A stretch of 64,000 nucleotides of DNA from Panacibacter ginsenosidivorans (GTDB taxonomy: Bacteria > Bacteroidota > Bacteroidia > Chitinophagales > Chitinophagaceae), in contig NZ_CP042435.1 of assembly GCF_007971225.1 (NCBI RefSeq), forward strand, positions 5,397,501 to 5,461,500, written 5' to 3'. Under the pieces are notes generated by a model. It searched no databases, was not told the origin of the DNA, and was given only the letters and a program-made list of their open reading frames with translations. The translations under genes and the position numbers were made by a program. This document shows, piece by piece, positions 6,908-16,020 of the stretch. Every line of letters begins with the position of its first letter. Position 1 is the stretch's first letter.

Positions 6908-9547
6908 ATGGCCAATAAATTAAAAAAGAAAACCCCGCCACCACCAGACCCTGCCAAGCTGAAGGAGGACAAGGAAGCGCAGGTGTCGGTGAAAGACGTG
7001 GTGAAGGATGAACGGACTACCAAAATTGCTGGCGCAGTTTGTTTGCTGCTGGCAATATTTCTTTTTATTGCCTTTACGTCTTACCTTTTTACCTGGCAGG
7101 AAGACCAGGATAAGGCAAGAATGGGTGTGCATATTTTTGCTGCTGATAATTTAAAGGTTGATAATCTGTTTGGCGCACTTGGTGCTTATGTTTCGCATAC
7201 TTTTATTGCCAATGGTTTTGGATTGGCCAGCTATCTTTTCTGCACTTTCTTTTTTGTGCTTGGGGTAAATCTTTTGTTTGGTAAAAAAATATTCAGTCTT
7301 GCACGCAATCTTCGTTACTTAATTGTTGGCTTGCTTGTGATAAGCGTAGCACTTGCCTTTCCAACAAAGGGCAGTGAATTTTCCTGGGGTGGAGCAACAG
7401 GGGAAATGATGAGTGATTGGTTAGTGAAAGTGGTTGGGAATGTAGGAACGACTTTGATACTTGCTCTTGCAGTATTGAGTTATGTGATCTGGCGTTTCAA
7501 CCCTGTTTTTAAAATGCCGCAACGCAAACCTAAAGAAGTAGTACCTTTTGTTGAGAATGACGAAACTGAAAATGTTGTAACCAATTATCCATTTGTAAAA
7601 GGCGACTCCGGGATAATGGATAAAGAAACCGGAGTTGAAAATAATAACAGGTTAAAAAATGATGGAAAAAATGTTTCGGTGATAATGCCAAAGCATGATG
7701 AGACTTCGAATGATCCGATTCATGCATTTGAAATAAATGAAAAAGAGATTGCAGAAGATACCGGCACTATTACTGCTATACCGCCAAAAGAAATTAATGA
7801 CCTGTATGCTGAAGGTTTAATGAACGAGGTTTCTGGTGAAGAGCCTGCGAAAGCAAAATCTTCTAAGAAAAACAATACAATACCGGCAGAAATGGAACTG
7901 GAAATAAAAGATACGGTTAATGATACGGAAGAAGCACAGGGAAATCATGTGACAGTTCATGATGATATTGAGGAAACCGGTGATGAAACAAATGATGAAG
8001 AAGATGAAGTGTATCCCTCTACCAACTTTAGAATTCCTGATGGTGATTATGAGCCAACAAAAGAGCTAAGAGATTATAAATTCCCTTCGCTTGATTTGTT
8101 AGAAGCGCATGGCAGTGAAAAAATCGTACATGATCCTACAGAACTGGAAGCCAACAAGAACCAGATCATTGCAACGCTAAAGAATTATGATATAGCTATT
8201 CAGCGTATTGCTGCAACGGTTGGCCCTACAGTTACATTATATGAGATAGTTCCTGCGCCAGGTGTGCGCATAAGCCGCATAAAAAACCTTGAAGACGATA
8301 TTGCGCTAAGCCTTGCTGCACTTGGTATTCGCATTATTGCGCCAATACCCGGAAGAGGAACAATTGGTATAGAAGTGCCCAATGTTCGCAAATCTGTGGT
8401 AAGCATGAAGACCTTGCTTGCTTCAGATAAATTCCAGAACAACAACTTCGCACTGCCCATTGCTATTGGTAAAAAAATAGATAACGAAAATTTTATTGTT
8501 GACCTTGCCAGCATGCCGCACTTGTTAATGGCAGGTGCAACAGGGCAAGGAAAATCTGTTGGTATCAATGCGCTGCTTGTTTCGTTATTGTATAAGAAGC
8601 ATCCATCACAATTGAAGTTTGTGTTGGTGGATCCTAAAAAAGTTGAGTTGAGTATTTATCGTGCAATTGAAAAACATTTTCTGGCAATGCTTCCTGGTGA
8701 AGAAGAACCGATTATTACTGATACAAAGAAAGTGGTACATACGCTTAATGCACTTTGCATTGAGATGGATAACCGTTATGATCTTTTGAAAGAAGCCGGT
8801 TGCCGCAACATAAAAGAGTACAACGAAAAATTTGTAAAACGCAAACTCAATCCACAAAAGGGTCATCAATACTTGCCATTTATTGTTTTGGTTGTTGATG
8901 AGTTTGCAGATCTTATCATGACTGCAGGAAAAGAAGTGGAAATGCCTATTGCACGCCTGGCGCAGCTTGCACGTGCTGTTGGTATTCATTTGATCATAGC
9001 TACGCAAAGACCTTCTGTGAATATTATCACGGGTACTATCAAAGCAAACTTCCCGGCGCGTATCGCTTTCAAGGTTTCCTCAAAAATCGATAGCCGTACT
9101 ATTCTTGATGCAGGTGGCGCAGAACAACTTATTGGTAAAGGTGATATGCTGGTAAGTTATAACGGTGAGATAACACGTTTGCAATGTGCATTCGTTGACA
9201 CACCTGAAGTTGACAGGGTCGTTGATTTTATAGGTGAACAACGTGGTTATCCGCAGGCATTCATGTTGCCGGAGTATGTTGATGAAAAAGAAATGGAAGG
9301 AAAAGATTTTGATCTCAGTGATCGCGATCCTTTATTTGAAGATGCTGCAAGACTCATTGTGCAAAATCAAATGGGCAGCACTTCGCTTATACAACGCCGC
9401 ATGAAGCTTGGTTATAATCGTGCCGGTCGTTTAATGGATCAGTTAGAACAGGCAGGTATCGTAGGAAAAAATCTTGGCAGCAAGGCAAGAGATGTATTGG
9501 TTCATTCAGAAACAGAATTGCAGGAGATATTGGATACGATGCAATAA
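6908..9547 (+). CDS. ftsK: DNA translocase FtsK
   Basis: 879-aa septal DNA translocase that pumps chromosome termini during division. The N-terminus is cytosolic and proline/lysine-rich (KKKTPPPPDP), followed by about four membrane segments (residues 38-200). A long acidic linker spans about 220-390 (for example DDIEETGDETNDEEDE). The RecA-like motor has Walker A GATGQGKS (Lys549), Walker B VVDEFADL (Asp664/Glu665) and ATQRPSVNIITG. The C-terminal winged-helix gamma domain (LIQRRMKLGYNRAGRLMDQLEQAGIVG region, about 820-870) would read KOPS-type sequences. Length is normal for Bacteroidota FtsK. It is flanked on both sides by palindromic elements, so it appears monocistronic. Confidence 0.97.
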   Translation: MANKLKKKTPPPPDPAKLKEDKEAQVSVKDVVKDERTTKIAGAVCLLLAIFLFIAFTSYLFTWQEDQDKARMGVHIFAADNLKVDNLFGALGAYVSHTFIANGFGLASYLFCTFFFVLGVNLLFGKKIFSLARNLRYLIVGLLVISVALAFPTKGSEFSWGGATGEMMSDWLVKVVGNVGTTLILALAVLSYVIWRFNPVFKMPQRKPKEVVPFVENDETENVVTNYPFVKGDSGIMDKETGVENNNRLKNDGKNVSVIMPKHDETSNDPIHAFEINEKEIAEDTGTITAIPPKEINDLYAEGLMNEVSGEEPAKAKSSKKNNTIPAEMELEIKDTVNDTEEAQGNHVTVHDDIEETGDETNDEEDEVYPSTNFRIPDGDYEPTKELRDYKFPSLDLLEAHGSEKIVHDPTELEANKNQIIATLKNYDIAIQRIAATVGPTVTLYEIVPAPGVRISRIKNLEDDIALSLAALGIRIIAPIPGRGTIGIEVPNVRKSVVSMKTLLASDKFQNNNFALPIAIGKKIDNENFIVDLASMPHLLMAGATGQGKSVGINALLVSLLYKKHPSQLKFVLVDPKKVELSIYRAIEKHFLAMLPGEEEPIITDTKKVVHTLNALCIEMDNRYDLLKEAGCRNIKEYNEKFVKRKLNPQKGHQYLPFIVLVVDEFADLIMTAGKEVEMPIARLAQLARAVGIHLIIATQRPSVNIITGTIKANFPARIAFKVSSKIDSRTILDAGGAEQLIGKGDMLVSYNGEITRLQCAFVDTPEVDRVVDFIGEQRGYPQAFMLPEYVDEKEMEGKDFDLSDRDPLFEDAARLIVQNQMGSTSLIQRRMKLGYNRAGRLMDQLEQAGIVGKNLGSKARDVLVHSETELQEILDTMQ

Positions 9548-9548
9548 T

Positions 9549-9680
9549 TTTTTTGAGCCCGGCTTTTGTATTTTATAGCATCGCCTGTTGCGTCGCACTC
9601 TTGTACAATAAAATTTTGGTGAGCAATAAACAGAACGTACAATAGCCCGCTGCCGGAGGGCAAAAGCTTAATAGAAGCAT
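9549..9680 (+). repeat. Palindromic intergenic element with a replaced right arm (R5)
   Basis: Starts directly after the ftsK stop with a T-run and a perfect outer GAGCCCGGC (9555-9563), then ATAGCATCGCCT and the core GTTGCGTCGCACTCTTGTAC (9587-9606). The right side keeps CAGAACGTACAA and AAAAGCTTAATAGAAGCAT, but the core GTGCGACGCAAC is replaced by a different imperfect palindrome, GCCCGCTGCCGGAGGGC. Confidence 0.85.
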
Positions 9681-9699
9681 CAAAGACAGGAAAAAAAAT

Positions 9700-10332
9700 C
9701 TATAAATTATTTTCAATAATAAACTTTATGAGTGCGGCAGGTGAATTGAGCTTTAGTTTATGCATAATATTTTTTCTGTGTGTTTCCACCGTATAAATAC
9801 TTAGTTGAATTGTACTAGCTATTTGTGTATTGGTTAACCCTTTCTTTATTAGCTCAATTATTTGTAACTCTCTTTTGGTAAGATTGAATTTTTTTAGAAA
9901 ATTATCAGCCTCATCAAAATTATTTTGTGATGTATTTATCCTGTATGGAAATGATGATTGCCCGGCGGCTATCAATCTTATTGTCTGTAATAACTCTTCT
10001 TTGTTAGCGTTCTTCAAAAGGTATCCATTGGCACCATAAGATTTTGCTTTCTCAATAAGATGTTCCTCGCCGTAAGTTGAAAGCATCAGGATTTTTATTT
10101 TGGGATAATCGTGTTTTATATTTTTTACTGCATCAAGACCATTTAATAATGGCATATTAATATCGAGCAGGATAAGGTTGGGTTGGTTATCTCTTACCAT
10201 ATCAATAAGTGCCCTGCCATTTGAGACTATATTCCAAACCTCCATATCGCTTTCATCATTGAGTAATTTGGTGAGGCCATCTGCAAAAAGAGGATGATCA
10301 TCTGCAATGAGGATCGTGATTGGCGTCTTCAT
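9700..10332 (-). CDS. Response regulator, NarL/FixJ family
   Basis: 210-aa two-component response regulator. The receiver domain (residues 5-120) has the acidic pair Asp11/Asp12, phospho-acceptor Asp57 (LILLDINMP) and the conserved lysine in YLLKNANKEE. The C-terminal LuxR-type helix-turn-helix (about 145-210) contains LTKRELQIIELIKKGLTN and YTVETHRKNIMHKL. Its ATG is 3 bp after the end of the upstream histidine-kinase gene, so the two are co-transcribed and are almost certainly partners. Target promoters are unknown; the neighbours do not suggest a specific regulon. Confidence 0.95.
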   Translation of the reverse strand: MKTPITILIADDHPLFADGLTKLLNDESDMEVWNIVSNGRALIDMVRDNQPNLILLDINMPLLNGLDAVKNIKHDYPKIKILMLSTYGEEHLIEKAKSYGANGYLLKNANKEELLQTIRLIAAGQSSFPYRINTSQNNFDEADNFLKKFNLTKRELQIIELIKKGLTNTQIASTIQLSIYTVETHRKNIMHKLKLNSPAALIKFIIENNL

Positions 10333-10335
10333 ACG

Positions 10336-12222
10336 TCATTGTTTGTAGGGTATATGAATGATGGTAGTGGTACCTGAATTACCCGAATCTATATTTATAT
10401 TTCCACCGAGATAGTCAATTCTTGAACGAATATTTTTTAAGCCAATTCCTTTGGTTTCTTTTTCTGTAAAACCTTTGCCATTATCTTCTGCAATTATTTC
10501 AAGATGTGTATCATTATGCAATAATTGAATAGTGCTTTCTGTCGCATTGGAATGCTTAACAATGTTATTGGTAAGTTCCATAATGATGCGGTAGATCATT
10601 AACTCGTCATTTTTCCTGAACTGTTGATTATATCCTATACAATGAAACGTGAATCTGATATCCCCTTCATTACTCAATTGCTTATAGTAATAGGTAAGAA
10701 TGTCTTCCAGCTTTGTTTTACCAAATTCAGGTGGCATAAGATTGTGGGAAATATTTCTTACATCGGCAGATGCTTCGTCGAGCATAGAAATAATAGGAGC
10801 GTAGATATTTTTTTCAACAGGCAATTTTTGCACACTTAGTTTTATGGCGGCAAGATTACTTCCCAGCTCATCATGCAGATCTTCTGCTATGCGTTTGCGT
10901 TCATTTTCCTGGGTAGAAATGATTTGCTCAGTAAACTGCAGTTTTTCATTTTTTAAAGCAAGCGTTAATGCCTGGTTTTCTCTTTTAAATAGATTATAGC
11001 GGTAAATAATACCAAAAAATACAATAATTGTTTCTGCAACAATACCTATCTGCAGATCATTGGGTTGTTTTTCTATCATTTCTTTTGTACCACCGCCTAA
11101 AATAGTGATTACATATTGTATAGCACCATACCATAAATAAGCAATTGCCACCAGATAGAAATATGCCGGTTTATATTTTTGAAAGGCTTTTTCCAAAGCA
11201 GAGAAGAAGAAAAGAAGTAGTTGCAGTGCCAGTGTAAGTGCAAATACCTGCTGATAAAATCCCCTTGCCGTTCTTGCTTCGGGGAAATAAAAATAAATAA
11301 TCAGAAAAGTGGGAATAAGCAGAATAATAAAGTATTTAAAAATATCAACCACAATTCTAAGGCGACTGTTTTGTCTTGTTTGATTCAGGAACAATTGCAT
11401 TACATACGCCATCAATGTTAACCCGATTGCCGGCGATAAGTATTTGAAAATATCAGAAAGAACCGGGTAACCCGGGTAAATATATTGTACATCTATGCCC
11501 TGCAAAAGATACATTTCAAAAAGCATGGAAATGATATACAGGGCATACAACAAATGAAGTTTGTCTTTTAAAGAAATACCCAAAAATAAATTCAGTACAA
11601 ACGCGGTAAGCATAATACCTGTAATAGAACCAATTACAATATAATACCGCTCTGCCTTTGCATTGAAAGTGTTTGCATCATACAACTGGGGAAGGCAATC
11701 TAAATTATCACCTGTATTATCCAGCAGTGCGATGATTGTTGAAGTCTCTCCGGCATTTAATTGAAGCGGAAATACAAGATCATAATATTTCAACGGTCTT
11801 GTTTCGAAAGGTAAATGATCACCTGCTTCTCCCGTTAACTGAAATCCATTTGCAGATCGTTTATAAACCTTTGCAACGTTTAAACCCGGGTTATTCAACT
11901 CAAAAAATAAACTAATGTCATTAGGCAAATTATTTTTTACTGTAAATACAAACCAGTAGTAATCATCTGTAACGCCTGCTGTAAATGCTTTTCGCGGAAA
12001 AAGTGCTTCAAATTTTTTTTCAGTTAAAGAATCAAAGATATAATCAGGAGTTCTTAATACTTTGTCTTTATAGTAGTATAAATGTTTGTTTAATGCATAT
12101 TCACCACCTGTATTGATTTTTAAAGTGTCCCTTATCGCCTGTGCATTTGCTCCTGGTATGGAGCAAGAAAATGACAGTAAAACAAGAAAGCTTGTAAGTA
12201 GTTTATAGCAGGGTCTCGCCAT
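10336..12222 (-). CDS. Membrane sensor histidine kinase, 7TMR-DISM type with HisKA_3
   Basis: 628-aa sensor kinase. Signal peptide at 1-27 (ending GANAQ), extracytoplasmic beta-rich sensor domain (about 35-175, 7TMR-DISMED2-like), then seven membrane segments (about 185-395, 7TMR-DISM). A coiled linker follows (LFKRENQALTLALKNEKLQ). The HisKA_3 dimerisation helix contains ERKRIAEDLHDELGSN (phospho-acceptor His450). The HATPase domain has ELTNNIVKHSNA (N box), EDNGKGF (G1) and GIGLKNIRSRI (G2). A TTG two codons upstream (12228) is possible, but the ATG at 12222 is preferred. The DISMED2 family is thought to bind carbohydrate-like ligands; here that is only family knowledge. It forms an operon with the response regulator. 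Confidence 0.93.
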   Translation of the reverse strand: MARPCYKLLTSFLVLLSFSCSIPGANAQAIRDTLKINTGGEYALNKHLYYYKDKVLRTPDYIFDSLTEKKFEALFPRKAFTAGVTDDYYWFVFTVKNNLPNDISLFFELNNPGLNVAKVYKRSANGFQLTGEAGDHLPFETRPLKYYDLVFPLQLNAGETSTIIALLDNTGDNLDCLPQLYDANTFNAKAERYYIVIGSITGIMLTAFVLNLFLGISLKDKLHLLYALYIISMLFEMYLLQGIDVQYIYPGYPVLSDIFKYLSPAIGLTLMAYVMQLFLNQTRQNSRLRIVVDIFKYFIILLIPTFLIIYFYFPEARTARGFYQQVFALTLALQLLLFFFSALEKAFQKYKPAYFYLVAIAYLWYGAIQYVITILGGGTKEMIEKQPNDLQIGIVAETIIVFFGIIYRYNLFKRENQALTLALKNEKLQFTEQIISTQENERKRIAEDLHDELGSNLAAIKLSVQKLPVEKNIYAPIISMLDEASADVRNISHNLMPPEFGKTKLEDILTYYYKQLSNEGDIRFTFHCIGYNQQFRKNDELMIYRIIMELTNNIVKHSNATESTIQLLHNDTHLEIIAEDNGKGFTEKETKGIGLKNIRSRIDYLGGNINIDSGNSGTTTIIHIPYKQ

Positions 12223-12434
12223 TAGCAAAAAATTATCAGTATATGAAGAGTACTAAATTAATTGTTGGTTCCTTCCTGAAAAATACAAACAACTTGGTAT
12301 TGTTTAAACTTTCGCACAGAAATACTTTTATATAACAAAATAAGTGTGTGATTAAGATAAGATAGGTTTTTCAATCCTAAACTTTTGCCTGGATAATTTT
12401 TATTGCCAGGCTTTATAATAATAATTAAAACATC

Positions 12435-12522
12435 GTTGCGTCGCACTCTTGTACGTTCGGTTCTTTAATGATCAATAAAGCACTGCAGTTGAAGTGAGTG
12501 ACACAACGAAGCTTAATTAAAA
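12435..12522. repeat. Palindromic intergenic element, two arms A/B (R6)
   Basis: Left arm GTTGCGTCGCACTCTTGTAC (12435-12454), a centre containing TTTAATGATCAATAAAG, and a B-type right arm AAGTGAGTGACACAAC (12492-12507), then GAAGCTTAATTAAAA. Upstream, ATTGCCAGGCTTTATAATAA looks like a decayed outer motif. It sits in the divergent region between the kinase and a T9SS cargo gene and is nearly identical to R8. Confidence 0.9.
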
Positions 12523-12564
12523 TACTACTGTTTGAGACCAAAACTTTTATATAAAACCAGCATT

Positions 12565-15012
12565 ATGAAAACTATTTACTTATTGATTGCCTCGCTATTA
12601 TTTGTTTGTTTACAATCCAACGCACAAACCTGGCAGTGGACACATCCGGAATCTACTACTGATGCTAATTCATATAACTATGCACATGATGTGGAAGTAG
12701 ATTCTTCAGGAAATGCTTATGTATTGGGCAGCTATTGGGATTCTTTGTATTTAGGCGGCAACTTTATTGCAAAAGGTTATGGTAGTTATCTCGCTAAATA
12801 TAATTCTGCAGGCACTTTGCTCTGGTATAAATTAATTACTGCTAACCCTTCTACTGCCGGTACATATCCGGATATTTTTGCCTCTGATATGGTAGTAAAT
12901 GCAAGCGGGATATTTATAACAGGAAGATATGTTCCTACCAGTTACACCAACTTTGATTGTAATACCCATATTTTCAGCGGAACATATTTACATTACCAGA
13001 TTGGAGATTTCAATTTCACTTCCAGCTATAATGAACTCGGCTTTTTTCTTACCAGGTTTAATACCAATGGCACGGTGGTATGGAATAAACTGGGAGCATA
13101 TAATCTTTGTGCGGGTTCAGCAGGCGCAGGTTCCTTTGACAGCAAACCGAATATTACAAGCGACAAGAATGGTAACATTACCGCCAACTTTATTATGGGC
13201 AGCAATGATTTGTCTTCTATATCTGTCGGCGGAGATAGTATTCCTATACAATCGGGCTATACAGTCGGTCAATTAGTTGTAGTAAAATATAGTGCAACGG
13301 GCACTTTGAAATGGTCAACTTATGCAGGTGGTTTCTTAAATACCGGCGGCGGCGGCACTGGCTTTGTCAGGGATTGTAACAGCAGCGCAGTGGATAACAA
13401 TGGCAATATCTTCTTTTATGGCACCGCGATGGACAGCACTTATTTTGGCTCACAATTATTCCGCACAAGTTTACCTAAAGACGGTGACTATCTCTCTTCC
13501 ACGTTTATTGCCAAACTTTCTTCTGCCGGCGTATGGCAGTTTGTAAAGGAACTTTACAATGGCTCGTCGAATACTCTTCGTGGCAACATTGGTTATGTAA
13601 CAGGTACACCTGATCTGCTTGCTGTTGACGGTAGTAACAATGTATATGCATTGGTAAATGCAGGAGGTACTGTTATTCTTGGGGATGCAGTCGAACATGG
13701 CGGAAACTTTCTTGTAAAAATGACGAATAGCGGAAGTCTTGTGTGGGATAAATTTTTTGGCTTACCAACAGAGCCTTATTGCAGCAGCATTTGCTGCTAC
13801 AATAACAATTTGTATATAAATGGTTCCATACGTTCTTCTAACATTTCATCATATTTATTTTCTGATTTATATGCACAGTTTTATTCTATTTACCCTTATG
13901 GATATTTTCAGTCTTTTGTTGCAAAAGCAGACATTAATGGCAATTTCCAATGGGTAACTTCAGTTGGTGGAAATGATAACGTTTGGGGTTGGGGTATAAA
14001 AACTTACCAGGATAATATTTATACCTGCGGACATTATAACTATGACATAACAACACTTGGTAATCTTAACAGCCATTATCCCACTACTGCCTACAGTATC
14101 TTCTTTGGAAAACTAAAAGATCAATACATACGTGTGGGCACAGTTACACCAAGAGCATTAATTCCGGGTTGCACTATTGCCGTTCCTTTTACTTCAACAG
14201 GTTTAACCTTCTCTGCAAACAATACTTTTACTGCCGAGCTTAGTAATGCTAACGGAGACTTTACCAATGCAACGGCTATTGGTAACACTACTTCAACCGG
14301 TACGGGCAGTATTACTGGAACAATTCCTGCAAGCCTTACTTATGGCAGTGGCTTCCGTGTACGTATACGCTCATCAGATACATTGAACACCGGATATAAT
14401 TATTATGCTTATGCAGATACAGGTTATGCATTATCGCTGGTTTGCCCTGCACCATCATCCGGTTTTGCAGTCACAAATATTACAGGCACATCTGCAACCC
14501 TTAACTGGACGGCGGTTGGTTGTGCATCAGGCTATCGCGTTCAGTACCGTATAAAAGGAACAAAGGCATGGACTACGGCTGCAACATTAACTACCAATAC
14601 CCCAACCTATAATCTTACAGGACTAACTGCAAACACCAGTTATCAATGGCGTCTTGCCACAAGATGCAGGAACAATGGCACTTTTAGTTTTTCTGCGGTT
14701 ACAAAGCCCAGGCAATTTACAACTGCAGCTACCTTATCGTTTGCAGATATCAATGACATCAAAACGAATACTGCATTGCAGGTAATGGTACAACCTAATC
14801 CTGCAACCACCAGTGCAATACTTAGACTGCATGGAAACATCAAAGATGCCAGTATTTCTATTACAGATTTTGTAGGCAAAACATTATGGAAACAAAACAA
14901 TGTAAATACAGCACAACTGGATTTACCTATCCAGCATTTTGCAGCAGGTATCTACCTTATAAAAGTTATAAATGGCAATGAAACAAGCATTGTAAAACTC
15001 GTTAAACAATAA
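12565..15012 (+). CDS. T9SS-secreted protein with SBBP-like repeats and a fibronectin III domain
   Basis: 815 aa from the ATG at 12565 (an upstream TTG at 12532 would add 11 residues before the signal peptide and is unlikely). Signal peptide MKTIYLLIASLLFVCLQSNAQ. Residues about 25-530 are a beta-propeller-like series of units of the type YNSAGTLLWYK, FNTNGTVVWNK, YSATGTLKWSTYAGG and DINGNFQWVTSVGG, as in SBBP/beta-propeller repeat proteins. A fibronectin type III domain follows (about 640-730, GTSATLNWTAVGCASGYRV, then NLTGLTANTSYQWRL). It ends in a T9SS type A sorting domain (VQPNPATTSAILRL ... AAGIYLIKVINGNETSIVKLVKQ). It is therefore translocated by T9SS to the cell surface or medium. Ligand or substrate unknown. 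Confidence 0.88.
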   Translation: MKTIYLLIASLLFVCLQSNAQTWQWTHPESTTDANSYNYAHDVEVDSSGNAYVLGSYWDSLYLGGNFIAKGYGSYLAKYNSAGTLLWYKLITANPSTAGTYPDIFASDMVVNASGIFITGRYVPTSYTNFDCNTHIFSGTYLHYQIGDFNFTSSYNELGFFLTRFNTNGTVVWNKLGAYNLCAGSAGAGSFDSKPNITSDKNGNITANFIMGSNDLSSISVGGDSIPIQSGYTVGQLVVVKYSATGTLKWSTYAGGFLNTGGGGTGFVRDCNSSAVDNNGNIFFYGTAMDSTYFGSQLFRTSLPKDGDYLSSTFIAKLSSAGVWQFVKELYNGSSNTLRGNIGYVTGTPDLLAVDGSNNVYALVNAGGTVILGDAVEHGGNFLVKMTNSGSLVWDKFFGLPTEPYCSSICCYNNNLYINGSIRSSNISSYLFSDLYAQFYSIYPYGYFQSFVAKADINGNFQWVTSVGGNDNVWGWGIKTYQDNIYTCGHYNYDITTLGNLNSHYPTTAYSIFFGKLKDQYIRVGTVTPRALIPGCTIAVPFTSTGLTFSANNTFTAELSNANGDFTNATAIGNTTSTGTGSITGTIPASLTYGSGFRVRIRSSDTLNTGYNYYAYADTGYALSLVCPAPSSGFAVTNITGTSATLNWTAVGCASGYRVQYRIKGTKAWTTAATLTTNTPTYNLTGLTANTSYQWRLATRCRNNGTFSFSAVTKPRQFTTAATLSFADINDIKTNTALQVMVQPNPATTSAILRLHGNIKDASISITDFVGKTLWKQNNVNTAQLDLPIQHFAAGIYLIKVINGNETSIVKLVKQ

Positions 15013-15021
15013 AGATCATTT

Positions 15022-15140
15022 TTTCATGAGCCCGGCAACAGTAATGCTGTCCGGCTTTTCCTGCGTCGCACTCTTGTACATTCTGTTCTTTATTGATCTG
15101 TGAAGAGATGCAGTTGAAGTGTGCGACGCAACAGAAGCTG
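15022..15140. repeat. Palindromic intergenic element, two arms A/A (R7), with hairpin
   Basis: Outer GAGCCCGGC (15028-15036), left arm TGCGTCGCACTCTTGTAC (15062-15079), centre GTTCTTTATTGATC, right arm AAGTGTGCGACGCAAC (15117-15132). The left flank also forms a hairpin, CCGGCAACAG/CTGTCCGG, followed by CTTTT. It lies just after the upstream stop codon and could act as a terminator. Confidence 0.88.
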
Positions 15141-15201
15141 AAAAATGATTTTCTGTTTGGTGCAAAGAAATTTATACAATATATTGAATAAATATTTCGG
15201 C

Positions 15202-16020
15202 ATGGACATACAATACCTCAACCTTGAAAATTCAAAGATTGCATACATAGAAAATAATAAGGAAGCTGCACAGACCATTTTTTTTATTCATGGTAATTCA
15301 GTAAGCAAACGAAGCTGGCGTAAACAGTACAACAGCGACATCTTATCGGCTTATCGCATGGTGGCTATTGATTTACCTGCACATGGTGATTCGGATGCCT
15401 TCGATACTAAGAACTATACGTTACCCGGTCTTGCTAAATTGATGTGTGAAGCAGTGAAGCAATTATCAGACAATAAACCTTATATACTTGCCGGTATTTC
15501 ATTAAGCACCAATATTATTGCAGAAATGCTTGCCTATGATGTAGCGCCAAAAGGCCTTGTATTAGCAGGACCATGTATCGTGGGCAAAGATTTTACCATT
15601 GAAAAGTTTGTAAAACCCAATACACATGTGGGCGTTGTTTTTACTGATGAGCCTGCCGAAGTTGATGTTCATAATTATGGAAGGGAAACCTGTTTATCAA
15701 AAGATGAAGATGATATAAATATTTTCATGGAAGATTTTAAGGCTGTAAAAAATCCTTTTCGTTCCTCACTTGCACAATCTATTACAACTGCTGTTTACAA
15801 TGATGAGATAGCATTATTGCAGCAGCATAACATTCCTTCGCTGATAATTTTTGGAAAAGATGAAATAGTGATCGACCCTGATTATTTAGACACCGCAGTA
15901 TTACCTGGATGGAATGATAAGATATATAAAATTGAAGGTGCCAGCCATTTGGTAAACATAGATCAGCCTGAAGCATTTAATAAATTATTGGAAGAATTTG
16001 CAACAGATATTTTTAAATAA
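15202..16020 (+). CDS. Alpha/beta-fold hydrolase
   Basis: 272 aa from the ATG at 15202 (MDIQYLNLENSKIAYIE); the frame is open 19 codons further upstream, but that segment borders a repeat element. Alpha/beta-hydrolase fold: oxyanion region FIHGNSVSKRSW, nucleophile elbow AGISLS with Ser100, acid residue in GKDEIVIDPDYL and base His249 in GASHLVNIDQPEAF. The elbow is GxSxS rather than the common GxSxG, so the second small residue is serine. No signal peptide, so probably cytoplasmic. Substrate cannot be predicted. Its last 8 bases overlap the end of the convergent LuxR-type gene. Confidence 0.85.
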   Translation: MDIQYLNLENSKIAYIENNKEAAQTIFFIHGNSVSKRSWRKQYNSDILSAYRMVAIDLPAHGDSDAFDTKNYTLPGLAKLMCEAVKQLSDNKPYILAGISLSTNIIAEMLAYDVAPKGLVLAGPCIVGKDFTIEKFVKPNTHVGVVFTDEPAEVDVHNYGRETCLSKDEDDINIFMEDFKAVKNPFRSSLAQSITTAVYNDEIALLQQHNIPSLIIFGKDEIVIDPDYLDTAVLPGWNDKIYKIEGASHLVNIDQPEAFNKLLEEFATDIFK

